The notes under the pieces: generated by a model
Databases searched by the model: none
Told to the model about the DNA's origin: nothing
What the model saw: only the letters and a program-made list of their open reading frames with translations
Program-made: the position numbers and the translations under genes
NCBI GenBank assembly: GCA_023451735.1
Contig: JAEXYH010000020.1
Coordinates: 1-64,000, forward strand
DNA length: 64,000 nucleotides
Source of the DNA: Pseudomonadota bacterium
Lineage (GTDB): Bacteria > Pseudomonadota > Alphaproteobacteria > Rhizobiales > Rhizobiaceae
Direction of reading: 5' to 3'
Shown: positions 24,386 to 33,651 of the stretch, one piece after another
Layout of the letters: every line of letters begins with the position of its first letter
Numbering within the stretch: position 1 is the first letter of the stretch

Positions 24386-24724
24386 ATGAAGAAGATCGAA
24401 GCGATCATTAAGCCTTTCAAGCTCGACGAAGTGAAGGAAGCCCTTCAGGAAGTTGGACTGCAGGGTATTACGGTAACCGAAGCCAAGGGTTTCGGCCGCC
24501 AGAAGGGCCATACCGAACTTTACCGCGGCGCCGAATACGTCGTGGACTTCCTGCCCAAGGTAAAGGTGGAAGTGGTTCTTGCCGACGAAAATGCCGAAGC
24601 CGTGATCGAAGCGATTCGCAATGCGGCCCAGACTGGACGGATCGGCGACGGCAAGATATTCGTGTCCAACGTCGAGGAGGTCATCCGTATCCGCACTGGC
24701 GAAACGGGTGTAGACGCCATCTAG
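24386..24724 (+). CDS. glnB: Nitrogen regulatory protein P-II
   Basis: A 112-residue PII protein that reports nitrogen and energy status through 2-oxoglutarate and ATP/ADP binding. It begins MKKIEAIIKPFKLDEVKEAL and carries the T-loop with the uridylylation Tyr in HTELYRGAEYVVDF, then LPKVKVEVVLADENAEAVIEA, TGRIGDGKIFVSNVEEVIRIRTGETG. All features are canonical. It is followed by glnA after 49 bases, so the pair forms the glnB-glnA operon, expressed from the sigma-54 promoter at 24310. Confidence 0.97.
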   Translation: MKKIEAIIKPFKLDEVKEALQEVGLQGITVTEAKGFGRQKGHTELYRGAEYVVDFLPKVKVEVVLADENAEAVIEAIRNAAQTGRIGDGKIFVSNVEEVIRIRTGETGVDAI

Positions 24725-24773
24725 CCAGCTCGGCGTGATCGTTCATATCGTTACTGAAATCGAGGAACCTGTA

Positions 24774-26183
24774 ATGACGAGCGCAAGCGAAATCATGAAA
24801 CAAATCAAGGAAAACGACGTCAAGTTCGTTGACCTTCGCTTTACTGACCCGCGCGGCAAGCTGCAGCATGTGACGATGGATATTTCCGCCGTAGACGAGG
24901 ATATGTTCGCCGACGGCGTCATGTTCGATGGCTCCTCGATCGGCGGCTGGAAGGCGATCAACGAGTCCGACATGGTGCTGATGCCCGACCCGGCAACGGT
25001 TCACATGGACCCGTTCTTCGCCCAGTCGACGATGGTCATCTTCTGCGACATCCTCGATCCGGTTTCGGGTGAATCCTATAACCGCGACCCGCGCGGCACG
25101 GCCAAGAAAGCCGAAGCCTATCTGAAGGCATCGGGCATCGGCGACACCATTTTCGTCGGTCCGGAGCCGGAATTCTTTGTCTTCGATGACGTGAAGTACA
25201 AGGCCGACCCCTACAATACCGGGTTCAAGCTCGATTCATCCGAATTGCCGTCCAACGACGACACGGATTACGAAACCGGCAACCTTGGCCACCGTCCGCG
25301 CGTCAAGGGCGGCTATTTCCCGGTTCCGCCGGTCGACAGCCTGCAGGACATGCGCTCCGAAATGCTGACCGTGCTCACCGAAATGGGCGTGGTTGTTGAA
25401 AAGCATCACCACGAAGTGGCTTCCGCCCAGCACGAACTCGGCGTCAAGTTCGACACGCTGGTGCGTAACGCCGACAAGATGCAGATCTACAAATATGTCG
25501 TGCATCAGGTCGCCAACGCCTATGGTAAGACGGCCACATTCATGCCGAAGCCGGTTTATGGCGATAACGGCTCGGGCATGCACGTGCACCAGTCGATCTG
25601 GAAGGACGGCAAGCCGACCTTCGCCGGTGACGAATATGCCGGCCTGTCGGAAAGCTGCCTCTATTACATCGGCGGCATCATCAAGCATGCCAAGGCGATC
25701 AACGCCTTCACCAACCCGACGACCAACTCCTACAAGCGTCTGGTTCCGGGCTACGAAGCGCCGGTCCTGCTTGCCTATTCGGCACGCAACCGTTCCGCCT
25801 CCTGCCGTATTCCATTCGGCTCCAACCCGAAGGCCAAGCGCGTCGAAGTCCGCTTCCCTGATCCGACGCAGAACCCTTATCTCGGTTTTGCCGCGATGCT
25901 GATGGCGGGTCTCGATGGTATCAAGAACAAGATCCATCCCGGCAAGGCGATGGACAAGGATCTCTATGACCTTCCGCCGAAGGAATTGAAGAAGATCCCG
26001 ACCGTCTGCGGTTCGTTGCGCGAAGCACTTGAAAGTCTAGACAGGGATCGCAAGTTCCTGACGGCCGGCGGCGTGTTCGACGACGACCAGATCGATGCCT
26101 ATATCGAACTGAAGATGACCGAAGTGATGCGTTACGAAATGACGCCGCACCCGGTCGAATTCGACATGTATTATTCGGCTTGA
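24774..26183 (+). CDS. glnA: Glutamine synthetase type I
   Basis: A 469-residue GS-I that condenses glutamate and ammonia. Landmarks are MFDGSSIGGWKAINESDMVL (the latch and active-site region), GPEPEFFVFDDV (metal-binding Glu), NGSGMHVHQSIWKDGKP, NRSASCRIPF and the adenylylation-site region DKDLYDLPPKE with the Tyr conserved, so activity is probably controlled by adenylylation. ATG at 24774 with GAGGAA upstream gives the standard N-terminus MTSASEIMKQIKENDVKFVD. A strong terminator follows at 26225. Confidence 0.98.
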   Translation: MTSASEIMKQIKENDVKFVDLRFTDPRGKLQHVTMDISAVDEDMFADGVMFDGSSIGGWKAINESDMVLMPDPATVHMDPFFAQSTMVIFCDILDPVSGESYNRDPRGTAKKAEAYLKASGIGDTIFVGPEPEFFVFDDVKYKADPYNTGFKLDSSELPSNDDTDYETGNLGHRPRVKGGYFPVPPVDSLQDMRSEMLTVLTEMGVVVEKHHHEVASAQHELGVKFDTLVRNADKMQIYKYVVHQVANAYGKTATFMPKPVYGDNGSGMHVHQSIWKDGKPTFAGDEYAGLSESCLYYIGGIIKHAKAINAFTNPTTNSYKRLVPGYEAPVLLAYSARNRSASCRIPFGSNPKAKRVEVRFPDPTQNPYLGFAAMLMAGLDGIKNKIHPGKAMDKDLYDLPPKELKKIPTVCGSLREALESLDRDRKFLTAGGVFDDDQIDAYIELKMTEVMRYEMTPHPVEFDMYYSA

Positions 26184-26224
26184 TCGGCCGTCACTGCATG
26201 GTTCGCGGTTTCAACCGCATCCTG

Positions 26225-26254
26225 AAACGGCGGGTCTTCCCGCCGTTTTTCTTT
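26225..26254 (+). terminator. Rho-independent terminator of glnBA
   Basis: A 10-bp stem (AAACGGCGGG / CCCGCCGTTT) with a TCTT loop at 26225-26248, followed by a T-rich tract (TTTTTCTTTT). Confidence 0.92.
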
Positions 26255-26303
26255 TCAAACAGTCACCGCCGCATGCGGCGATATTTTTGTTTATTGGTGA
26301 CGC

Positions 26304-27230
26304 ATGGCTGCTCAAAACAAGCCCGTATCAGGCCGGCCTATCGACTGGCTGATCTTCTCGCTCGTCCCGATCTTCTTCTCCAGCAACATGATTTTCGGCC
26401 GCGGCATCACGGGTGATGTTGCGCCCTACACGACGGCGTTTTTGCGATGGGCCGGATCGACGGCGATCATGCTGCCCTTCATCTATGCAGACCGCCGCGC
26501 CAGCGCGATCTTCGTGCGAAATCATTTCTGGCTCTGGCTGCTGCTTGGCGGTCTCGGCATGGGCATCTGCGGCGGTCTGGTCTACTGGTCGCTGACCTAT
26601 ACCAGTGCTGCCAACGGCACGCTGATCTACACGACCTCGCCGCTTTTCATCATCCTGTTTCAGTGGATGTTCAGTGGCCGCACGATCAGCGGGCGGGAAC
26701 TGGCCGGCATGGTGGTCGCCTTTGCCGGCGTGATTTCGATCGTCCTGCGCGGCGATCCCGCCGCATTGCTGCACATGAGGTTCAATATCGGCGATCTCGG
26801 CATTCTCGTCGCCGCCATCTCATTTGCCATCTATTCGATCCTGCTGAAAAACTCTGCGCTTCAACAGCTTTCGTCTCTGGCTTTATTCGGCATGATCGCG
26901 CTTTCAGGCGCGCTCGTGCTCCTGCCGCCGAGCATATTGGAATTTCTCGATGGCGGACCTGTTCCGGATTCTGCTGCCGATTGGTGGAAGATTGCCGGAA
27001 TGGTCCTCTTCGCATCGCTTGCCGCCTTCTTCTGCTTTCAGCATGCGGTGCGCGTCTTCGGTCCGGCTACGGCAGGCATTACGCTTTATCTCATGCCTCC
27101 TGTTTCCATCGTTATGGCCGTTATCTTTCTGGGAGAGAGGTTCGAACCTTATCATGCGCTCGGCATTGTGCTTGTATTGGGCGGCGTGGTTCTCGCCTCT
27201 TTGAAAGGGAGGAAACGCGTTCAGGGCTAG
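26304..27230 (+). CDS. EamA-type DMT transporter
   Basis: A 308-residue membrane protein with about ten hydrophobic helices in two EamA repeats: the first includes FFSSNMIFGRGITGDVAPYT and GTLIYTTSPLFIILFQWMF, the second GITLYLMPPVSIVMAVIFLGERFEPYHALG. These are typical of RhaT/EamA drug-metabolite exporters. Substrate unknown. It follows the glnA terminator, so it has its own promoter. Confidence 0.88.
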   Translation: MAAQNKPVSGRPIDWLIFSLVPIFFSSNMIFGRGITGDVAPYTTAFLRWAGSTAIMLPFIYADRRASAIFVRNHFWLWLLLGGLGMGICGGLVYWSLTYTSAANGTLIYTTSPLFIILFQWMFSGRTISGRELAGMVVAFAGVISIVLRGDPAALLHMRFNIGDLGILVAAISFAIYSILLKNSALQQLSSLALFGMIALSGALVLLPPSILEFLDGGPVPDSAADWWKIAGMVLFASLAAFFCFQHAVRVFGPATAGITLYLMPPVSIVMAVIFLGERFEPYHALGIVLVLGGVVLASLKGRKRVQG

Positions 27231-27261
27231 AAAACGGCAAAAACATCCAAATGCACCAAAT

Positions 27262-27290
27262 CTTGATGTTTTCAGATCCCGCCCCCACAT
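27262..27290 (+). promoter_or_regulatory. RpoH (sigma-32) promoter of hspQ
   Basis: CTTGAT, 15 bases, then CCCCACAT match the heat-shock sigma consensus CTTGAA-N13-17-CCCCATNT closely. It ends 25 bases before the hspQ start, as expected for a heat-shock gene. Confidence 0.75.
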
Positions 27291-27314
27291 AATGCTGTGA
27301 AAGGACATCGCACC

Positions 27315-27644
27315 ATGAAACAGAAAAACGCAAAATTCATGATTGGGGAGGTCGTCCGTCACAAAGTATTCCCGTTCCGTGGCGTCATATTCGACGTGGA
27401 TCCGGAATTTGCGAATACTGACGAGTGGTGGAATTCGATCCCGGTGGAAATCCGGCCGAGCAAGGACCAGCCCTTTTATCACCTGCTCGCCGAAAACGAC
27501 GACTCGGAATATGTCGCCTATGTTTCGGAACAGAATCTCGAGCATGACGAAAGCGAGCAACCTCTGCGTAATCCGCAGGTCTACCAGATCTTCGAACCGC
27601 GCGATGGCGGCCAGTTCAAGCCGAAAATGATCCTGGCGCACTAA
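27315..27644 (+). CDS. hspQ: Heat shock protein HspQ
   Basis: A 109-residue HspQ, a hemimethylated-DNA-binding-fold protein that in enterobacteria acts as a Lon specificity factor. It has KFMIGEVVRHKVFPFRGVIFDVDPEF, DEWWNSIPVEIRPSKDQPFYHLLAEN and YVAYVSEQNLEHDES, the core of the YccV-like domain. ATG at 27315 is preferred (AAAGGA upstream) over an in-frame GTG 18 bases earlier. The upstream RpoH-type promoter agrees with heat-shock control. A terminator follows. Confidence 0.93.
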   Translation: MKQKNAKFMIGEVVRHKVFPFRGVIFDVDPEFANTDEWWNSIPVEIRPSKDQPFYHLLAENDDSEYVAYVSEQNLEHDESEQPLRNPQVYQIFEPRDGGQFKPKMILAH

Positions 27645-27667
27645 ACGCCAGCAATGTGGATAGAATG

Positions 27668-27695
27668 AAAAGCCCGGGATTTCCGGGCTTTTTTT
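27668..27695. terminator. Bidirectional terminator between hspQ and the IMPase gene
   Basis: AAAAGCCCGG and CCGGGCTTTT form a 10-bp stem around GATTT, followed by a run of seven T on the plus strand and mirrored by A4 on the other side. It separates two convergent genes. Confidence 0.88.
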
Positions 27696-27707
27696 GCAGC
27701 TATCGTA

Positions 27708-28529
27708 TCAGCCGATAATTTCCCGGCGCAGGGTGTTCCAGCTTTCTTCGTCGGTTGCGACCAGAAGGCCGCCATCAACGTGATGCGGCAAATAAACAGA
27801 ACCATCCAGCCTGCGGATGTAGCCACCGGCTTCGGTGCCGATCAAGGTCCCCGCGAGATGGTCCCAGGGCATCAGCTTGTTATAGAGCGCGAACTGGACA
27901 TGGCCGCTGGCAAAGGTGCGGTATTCGTGGGCCGCGCAACGGTAGCTGGCAAACAGGCGCACCTTGGCGAGGTTGGCGAGGATCTGCTCACGCTCATGGC
28001 CGAAGAAATAACCGGCCGATGCCATGCCGACCATGTCAGCCAGCGGCTGGGGTGCTGCAACGGACAATTTTACCGCTTCGCCATCCGGACGACGAAGGAA
28101 AGCGCCTGCCCCCTTCTCCGCCACGACCCAGTCATCACCCATCGGGTCGTAGATGATGCCGGCAATAGTTTCGCCCTTGTATGTAACGGCGGCCATGACG
28201 CCAAAGGCCGGAATGCCGGAGGCGAAATTGAAGGTACCGTCGATCGGATCGACAACCACGGCCAGTTCGGCATCCGCCAGCTTTGCAAGAAGCGATGGGT
28301 CCGCGGCGACAGATTCCTCACCGATGAACAGCGCGCCTGGCACGACAGCATCGATTTCCCGTCGGATCAGGCGCTCCGCGGCCTCGTCCGCCTCGGTGAC
28401 GAGATCAGACGGTTCGCTCTTGGAACGGACGTCGTCGCCACCCAGGCGGCGGAACCGTGGCAATATCTCGGTCCTGGCGGCTGTTTTCAGAAGTTCGGCG
28501 AGCTTGAGGACATCGAGCGGCAAAGTCAT
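27708..28529 (-). CDS. Inositol monophosphatase family protein
   Basis: A 273-residue member of the IMPase/FBPase-like metal-dependent phosphatases. The two metal-binding motifs are GEES and DPIDGTFNFASG (D-P-x-D-G-T), with the third at WDHLAGTLIGTEAGG. Such enzymes act on inositol phosphate, histidinol phosphate, 3'-phosphoadenosine phosphate or similar; the exact substrate is not clear, and the divergent middle region argues against simply calling it SuhB. Last gene of an alaS-ttcA-IMPase run, 33 bases after ttcA. Confidence 0.88.
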   Translation of the reverse strand: MTLPLDVLKLAELLKTAARTEILPRFRRLGGDDVRSKSEPSDLVTEADEAAERLIRREIDAVVPGALFIGEESVAADPSLLAKLADAELAVVVDPIDGTFNFASGIPAFGVMAAVTYKGETIAGIIYDPMGDDWVVAEKGAGAFLRRPDGEAVKLSVAAPQPLADMVGMASAGYFFGHEREQILANLAKVRLFASYRCAAHEYRTFASGHVQFALYNKLMPWDHLAGTLIGTEAGGYIRRLDGSVYLPHHVDGGLLVATDEESWNTLRREIIG

Positions 28530-28562
28530 TTGAAATCCAATCTGCGTTTGAAGATGGCAAGA

Positions 28563-29441
28563 TCAGTCGTCGGATGAAACCGAGAGGCCGGAAAAATCAA
28601 AAAGTTTAGGGTCAAGAAGATGGGATGGGTTCACATGCGCGAGCGCGCGCAACATCGTGTCCTTGCGGCCCGGCATGCGGGTTTCGATATCGGCAAGCAT
28701 CTGCTTCATCGCATTGCGCTGCAAGCCATCCTGCGAGCCGCAGAGGTCGCAAGGGATGATCGGGAACTGCATGGCCGCGGAAAATTTGGCCAGATCGTCT
28801 TCGGCGCAATAGGCAAGAGGCCTCAGCACCATGAGATCGCCCTCGTCGTTCAGAAGTTTGGCCGGCATGCCGGCAAGACGGCCGCCATGGAAGAAATTCA
28901 TGAAGAAGGTTTCGAGAATATCCTCGCGGTGATGACCCAGCACCAGGGCCTGACACCCCTCCTCGCGCGCAACGCGATAGAGATTGCCGCGCCGCAGCCG
29001 GGAACAGAGCGAACAGTAGGTGGCACCCGAAGGGACTTTTTCCTTCACGATCGAATAGGTATCGCGATATTCGATCCGGTGTTTGACGCCGATCGAGGTC
29101 AGATAGTCGGGCAGAATATGCTTCGGGAAATTCGGCTGTCCCTGGTCGAGATTGCAGGCGATGAGCTCGACCGGCAGAAGACCGCGCCATTGCAGGTCAA
29201 GCAGTACGGCGAGCAGTGCATAACTGTCCTTGCCGCCGGACAGGCCGACGAGCCAGCGTTGCTGGTCCTTCAGCATTCCGAAATCTTCGAATGCCTGGCG
29301 CACCTGCCGCAGCAGACGCTTGCGCAGCTTGTTGAACGATACTGAATTCGGCGCATCGCGAAACAATGCCGGTGCGAGACCGGTCACGGCCTCGTCCATC
29401 TCGTCCTCGATAACAGCGTTCAATCCCATGGCAGACCTCAT
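28563..29441 (-). CDS. ttcA: tRNA 2-thiocytidine biosynthesis protein TtcA
   Basis: A 292-residue N-type ATP pyrophosphatase that thiolates C32 of certain tRNAs. The PP-loop is SGGKDSYALLAVLLD. The iron-sulfur/catalytic cysteine pairs are CSLCSRLRRGNLY and IIPCDLCGSQDGLQR, and GHHREDILETFFMNFFHGGRL is the family motif. ATG at 29441 and 29429 are both possible; a weak AGG favours the inner one. A 7-bp hairpin (GGGCGGC/GCCGCCC) lies between alaS and this gene and might tune read-through. Confidence 0.93.
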   Translation of the reverse strand: MRSAMGLNAVIEDEMDEAVTGLAPALFRDAPNSVSFNKLRKRLLRQVRQAFEDFGMLKDQQRWLVGLSGGKDSYALLAVLLDLQWRGLLPVELIACNLDQGQPNFPKHILPDYLTSIGVKHRIEYRDTYSIVKEKVPSGATYCSLCSRLRRGNLYRVAREEGCQALVLGHHREDILETFFMNFFHGGRLAGMPAKLLNDEGDLMVLRPLAYCAEDDLAKFSAAMQFPIIPCDLCGSQDGLQRNAMKQMLADIETRMPGRKDTMLRALAHVNPSHLLDPKLFDFSGLSVSSDD

Positions 29442-29482
29442 GCGAAACGGGCGGCCAGAAGCCGCCCGGTCATCTATCTCAC

Positions 29483-32137
29483 TCAGGCGGAAAGCGCGGC
29501 CGCGACAGCCTCGATCGCCTCATCGGCCTTGGCGCCATCCGGACCACCGGCCTGGGCCATGTCCGGCCGGCCGCCGCCGCCCTTGCCGCCGAGGGCAGCG
29601 GATGCGATGCGGACAAGCTCGACGGCGCTGAAACGTCCGACGAGATCCTCGGTCACCGCAACCACGGCGCTTGCCTTGCCGTCTTCCGACACGCCGATCA
29701 GCGTCACGACGCCGGAACCGAGCGACGCCTTGCCTTCGTCGGCAAGACCCTTCAGGTCCTTGGCATCGATACCGGCAAGCACACGACCCATGAACCTGGT
29801 GCCGGCGATTTCACGTGCATCCGTGCCCGTGCCGCTTTCGCCGCCACCCATGGCGAGACGCCGCTTGGCATCGGCCAGTTCCTTTTCGAGCTTGCGGCGC
29901 TCATCGAGCAAAGCCTCAACGCGCGAAACGACGTCCGAAGGCTGAACCTTCAATGCGCCGGCCAACGTCTTTACCCGATCGTCCTGTTCCGACAGATAGG
30001 CGCGAGCGGCTTCACCGGTCACAGCTTCGACGCGGCGAACGCCGGCGCCGACGGCGCTTTCAGACAGGACGCGGACGAGACCGATATCGCCGGTCGCATT
30101 GACATGAGTGCCGCCACAAAGCTCGATCGAATACGGCTTGCCGGCCTTTTCGCCGTCGATTGCCGTTCCCATCGAAACAACCCGCACTTCGTCGCCATAT
30201 TTTTCGCCGAACAGCGCCATAGCGCCTTCGGCAATCGCGTCATCGACGCTCATCAGGCGGGTGGTGACCTTGGCGTTCTGGATGATGATGGCATTGGCCA
30301 TCTCCTCGACGCGCTGCAACTCTTCCGCCGACATCGGCTTCGGATGCGAGACGTCAAAACGCAGGCGCTCGGGTGCAACCAGAGAGCCCTTCTGGGCCAC
30401 ATGGGTGCCGAGTACCACACGCAGTGCCTCGTGCAGAAGGTGGGTCGCCGAGTGATTGGAGCGCAGACGCGAGCGGCGTGCGTGATCGACCGTCAGGATG
30501 ACGGCATCGCCGACCTTCAGCTTGCCTTCCGAAACCTTGGCAACATGGACGAACAAGCCCTCGCCCTTCTTCTGGGTGTCGGAGACTTCGACCTTGCCAT
30601 TATCCGTGGAGATGATGCCGGTATCGCCCATCTGACCGCCGGATTCACCGTAGAACGGCGTCTGGCTGACGACGATTTGGACTTCTTCACCGACCGCAGC
30701 ACTATCGACTGCCTTGCCGTCCTTGACGATCGCCTGGACAACGGCCTCGGCTTTCTCGGTGTCGTAACCGAGGAATTCGGTGGCGCCGTGCTTTTCCTTC
30801 AGCTCGAACCAGATGGTTTCGGTCGCCTTGTCGCCGGAACCGGCCCAGTGCGAACGGGCTTCAGCCTTCTGGCGTTCCATCGCATCGGTAAAGCCGGCAA
30901 TGTCGACGCCGATCTCGCGGGCGCGCAACGCGTCCTGCGTCAGGTCGAGCGGGAATCCGTAGGTGTCATAAAGCTTGAAGGCGGTTTCGCCATCCAGCAT
31001 GTCGCCCTTGTCGAGATCGGTCGTTGCGTCGGAGAGCAGCGACAGACCGCGTTCCAGCGTCTTGCGGAAACGGGTTTCTTCCAGCTTCAGCGTCTCGGAG
31101 GTCAGTGCCTCGGCGCGCACCAGCTCCGGATAGGCGCGACCCATTTCCTGAATAAGCGTCGGCAGCAGCTTGTACATGACCGGCTCTTTCGCACCCAGAA
31201 GCTGGGCGTGGCGCATGGCGCGGCGCATGATGCGGCGAAGGACGTAACCGCGGCCTTCATTCGACGGCAGGACGCCATCGGCAATGAGGAAGGCAGACGA
31301 ACGCAGGTGGTCGGCGATAACGCGGTGGCTGGCGCTGCCCTCTGCCTTGACGCCCATCACGTCCTCGATCGTGCCGATCAGGGTGCGGAACAGATCGGTA
31401 TCAAAGACGCTCTGCTTGCCCTGCAGAACGCAGGCCATGCGCTCGAGGCCCATGCCGGTGTCGATCGACGGACGCGGGAGCAGCGAACGTTCGCCCGGAG
31501 CAGTCTGATCGAACTGCATGAAAACGAGGTTCCAGAATTCGAGGAAGCGATCGCCATCCTCTTCCGGCGAACCCGGAGGGCCGCCCCAGACGTTTTCGCC
31601 CTGATCGATGAAGATTTCAGAACAGGGACCGCAAGGGCCGGTATCGCCCATCTGCCAGAAATTGTCGGAGGTCGGGATACTGATGATCTTGTCGTCCGAG
31701 AAACCGGCGATCTTCTTCCAAAGCGTCGCGGCTTCCTCGTCTTCCGAATAGACCGTCACCAGAAGGCGGCTCTTCGGCAGGTCGAACCCGTCGGTGACGA
31801 GCTTCCAGGCCAGCTCGATCGCCTGTTCCTTGAAATAATCGCCAAAGGAAAAGTTGCCGAGCATCTCGAAGAAGGTCAGGTGGCGGGCGGTGTAACCGAC
31901 ATTGTCCAGGTCGTTGTGCTTACCGCCGGCACGCACGCATTTCTGCGACGTCGTCGCAGTCGTATAGGGGCGCTTTTCAAGACCGGTAAAGACGTTCTTG
32001 AACTGCACCATGCCGGCATTGGTGAACATCAGCGTCGGGTCGTTGCGCGGAACGAGCGGGCTCGAATCCACAACCTCGTGGCCATTCTTCTTGAAGTAGT
32101 CGAGGAAGGTCGACCGGATGTCATTCACGCCGCTCAT
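29483..32137 (-). CDS. alaS: Alanyl-tRNA synthetase
   Basis: An 884-residue AlaRS. The class II catalytic core runs from the N-terminus (DIRSTFLDYFKKNGHEVVDS, DPTLMFTNAGMVQFKNVFTG, RAGGKHNDLDNVG). The editing domain has HSATHLLHEALR and the zinc motif ELCGGTHVNATGDIG. The C-terminal DHHA1/C-Ala region (GGGGRPDMAQAGGPDGAKADE) is complete. First gene of a likely operon with ttcA and the IMPase-family gene; recA with its own terminator lies upstream. Confidence 0.98.
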   Translation of the reverse strand: MSGVNDIRSTFLDYFKKNGHEVVDSSPLVPRNDPTLMFTNAGMVQFKNVFTGLEKRPYTTATTSQKCVRAGGKHNDLDNVGYTARHLTFFEMLGNFSFGDYFKEQAIELAWKLVTDGFDLPKSRLLVTVYSEDEEAATLWKKIAGFSDDKIISIPTSDNFWQMGDTGPCGPCSEIFIDQGENVWGGPPGSPEEDGDRFLEFWNLVFMQFDQTAPGERSLLPRPSIDTGMGLERMACVLQGKQSVFDTDLFRTLIGTIEDVMGVKAEGSASHRVIADHLRSSAFLIADGVLPSNEGRGYVLRRIMRRAMRHAQLLGAKEPVMYKLLPTLIQEMGRAYPELVRAEALTSETLKLEETRFRKTLERGLSLLSDATTDLDKGDMLDGETAFKLYDTYGFPLDLTQDALRAREIGVDIAGFTDAMERQKAEARSHWAGSGDKATETIWFELKEKHGATEFLGYDTEKAEAVVQAIVKDGKAVDSAAVGEEVQIVVSQTPFYGESGGQMGDTGIISTDNGKVEVSDTQKKGEGLFVHVAKVSEGKLKVGDAVILTVDHARRSRLRSNHSATHLLHEALRVVLGTHVAQKGSLVAPERLRFDVSHPKPMSAEELQRVEEMANAIIIQNAKVTTRLMSVDDAIAEGAMALFGEKYGDEVRVVSMGTAIDGEKAGKPYSIELCGGTHVNATGDIGLVRVLSESAVGAGVRRVEAVTGEAARAYLSEQDDRVKTLAGALKVQPSDVVSRVEALLDERRKLEKELADAKRRLAMGGGESGTGTDAREIAGTRFMGRVLAGIDAKDLKGLADEGKASLGSGVVTLIGVSEDGKASAVVAVTEDLVGRFSAVELVRIASAALGGKGGGGRPDMAQAGGPDGAKADEAIEAVAAALSA

Positions 32138-32225
32138 GCTACGCCCTTTTCAACCGCCGATGCGGTACCAGTATTTGAAGTCAGAAGGCTTGTATCGTCC
32201 ACATAAGCGACTGTCCAGCCGAACG

Positions 32226-32260
32226 GAAAACCGGCCGCACATCTTGCGATGACGGCCGGT
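32226..32260 (-). terminator. Terminator of recA
   Basis: ACCGGCCG at 32230 pairs with CGGCCGGT at 32253 (8 bp, 15-base loop). On the minus strand the stem is followed by TTTTCC. It lies 68 bases after the recA stop and before alaS. Confidence 0.65.
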
Positions 32261-32327
32261 GAAAACAGATATTCATCAAACCAACGGGACCTTCCGGTTA
32301 CGGCAGAACGGCCCCGCTCAAATCAAA

Positions 32328-33416
32328 TCAGCCATCTGCGGCTTCGTCACCGTCATTGGCGTCCGGCCCACCGTTCTGTAGGAAGCGATCGGCGATCAGG
32401 CCGGCATTCTGGCGCAGCGACATCTCGATCTCGCGAGCGACCTCCGGATTTTCCCGAAGGAACGTCTTGGCGTTTTCACGCCCCTGACCGAGACGCTGGC
32501 TGTTATAAGAGAACCAGGCACCGGACTTCTCGACAATGCCGGCCTTGACGCCGAGATCGACGAGTTCGCCGGTCTTGGAGACGCCTTCGCCATACATGAT
32601 GTCGAATTCCACCTGCTTGAAGGGAGGCGCCATCTTGTTCTTGACGACCTTGACGCGGGTCTGGTTGCCCACGACTTCCTCGCGTTCCTTGACCTGGCCG
32701 ATACGACGAATGTCGAGACGAACGGACGCGTAGAACTTCAGGGCGTTACCGCCGGTCGTGGTTTCCGGAGAACCGAACATCACACCGATCTTCATGCGGA
32801 TCTGGTTGATGAAGATCACCATCGTGTTCGACTTGGAGATCGACGCGGTCAGCTTGCGCAGCGCCTGGCTCATCAGGCGGGCCTGCAGACCGGGAAGGCT
32901 GTCGCCCATCTCGCCTTCGATTTCTGCACGCGGCGTAAGCGCTGCGACCGAGTCGACGACCAGAACATCGACCGCGCCGGAGCGAACCAGCGTATCGGTG
33001 ATTTCCAACGCCTGTTCGCCCGTATCCGGCTGCGAGATCAGAAGGTTCTGCAGGTCGACGCCAAGCTTGCGAGCGTAGACCGGATCGAGCGCGTGTTCAG
33101 CGTCGACAAACGCGCAAATACCGCCCTTTTTCTGGGCTTCAGCGATCGTCTGCAATGCGAGCGTCGTCTTACCCGAGCTTTCCGGACCATAGATTTCAAT
33201 GATGCGGCCCTTGGGCAGACCGCCAATGCCGAGCGCAATATCGAGGCTGAGAGAGCCGGTCGAAACCGTCTCGATCTCAACGATACTTTCGTTCGAACCG
33301 AGCTTCATGATCGAGCCTTTGCCGAAGGATCGTTCAATCTGCGAGAGTGCCGCTTCCAGGGCCTTGCTCTTGTCCACGCCTTTTTCCTCTACGAGCCGCA
33401 ATGTGTTCTGTGCCAT
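32328..33416 (-). CDS. recA: Recombinase RecA
   Basis: A 362-residue RecA. Walker A is GPESSGKTTLALQ, Walker B VDVLVVDSVAALTPRAE, and the DNA-binding loops LPGLQARLMSQALRKLTASIS and NQIRMKIGVMFGSPETTTGGNALKFYASVR are conserved. The C-terminal tail is acidic. It catalyses strand exchange and LexA self-cleavage. A near-consensus SOS box sits 61 bases upstream (33477-33491). Confidence 0.99.
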   Translation of the reverse strand: MAQNTLRLVEEKGVDKSKALEAALSQIERSFGKGSIMKLGSNESIVEIETVSTGSLSLDIALGIGGLPKGRIIEIYGPESSGKTTLALQTIAEAQKKGGICAFVDAEHALDPVYARKLGVDLQNLLISQPDTGEQALEITDTLVRSGAVDVLVVDSVAALTPRAEIEGEMGDSLPGLQARLMSQALRKLTASISKSNTMVIFINQIRMKIGVMFGSPETTTGGNALKFYASVRLDIRRIGQVKEREEVVGNQTRVKVVKNKMAPPFKQVEFDIMYGEGVSKTGELVDLGVKAGIVEKSGAWFSYNSQRLGQGRENAKTFLRENPEVAREIEMSLRQNAGLIADRFLQNGGPDANDGDEAADG

Positions 33417-33476
33417 GAGATCCCACCTTTAGGTTATTGCCGCCGCGCAAGCAATGAAGCAGCCGATAGGATATTC

Positions 33477-33491
33477 GTACTCATTTTGTTC
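33477..33491. promoter_or_regulatory. SOS (LexA) box of recA
   Basis: Plus-strand GTACTCATTTTGTTC matches GTTC-N7-GTTC with one mismatch (GTAC); read toward recA it is GAAC-AAAATGA-GTAC. Distance and position suit a LexA operator over the recA promoter. Confidence 0.8.
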
Positions 33492-33651
33492 TCATTTTGC
33501 AAGCGCCATCTAAGCCCTTGCGACGAAATCGCTATTTCCCATCTGTTCCTTAAATGTTCACGCCGAATGCAAGCTGTGGAAATAACTGCGCATTTGGTCG
33601 TTTTTGCCTGCGGTCAACGCAGTCGTCCCAAATGCCCGGTGATGCTGCAGC

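Noticed and set aside
27138..27156. GGTTCGAACC sequence resembling a tRNA T-arm
   Set aside because: It lies inside the DMT transporter gene, and no acceptor or anticodon stems can be built around it.
30104..32206. 700-codon open frame antisense to alaS
   Set aside because: Complete overlap with a fully conserved AlaRS; the antisense product shows no domain and mirrors the alaS codons.
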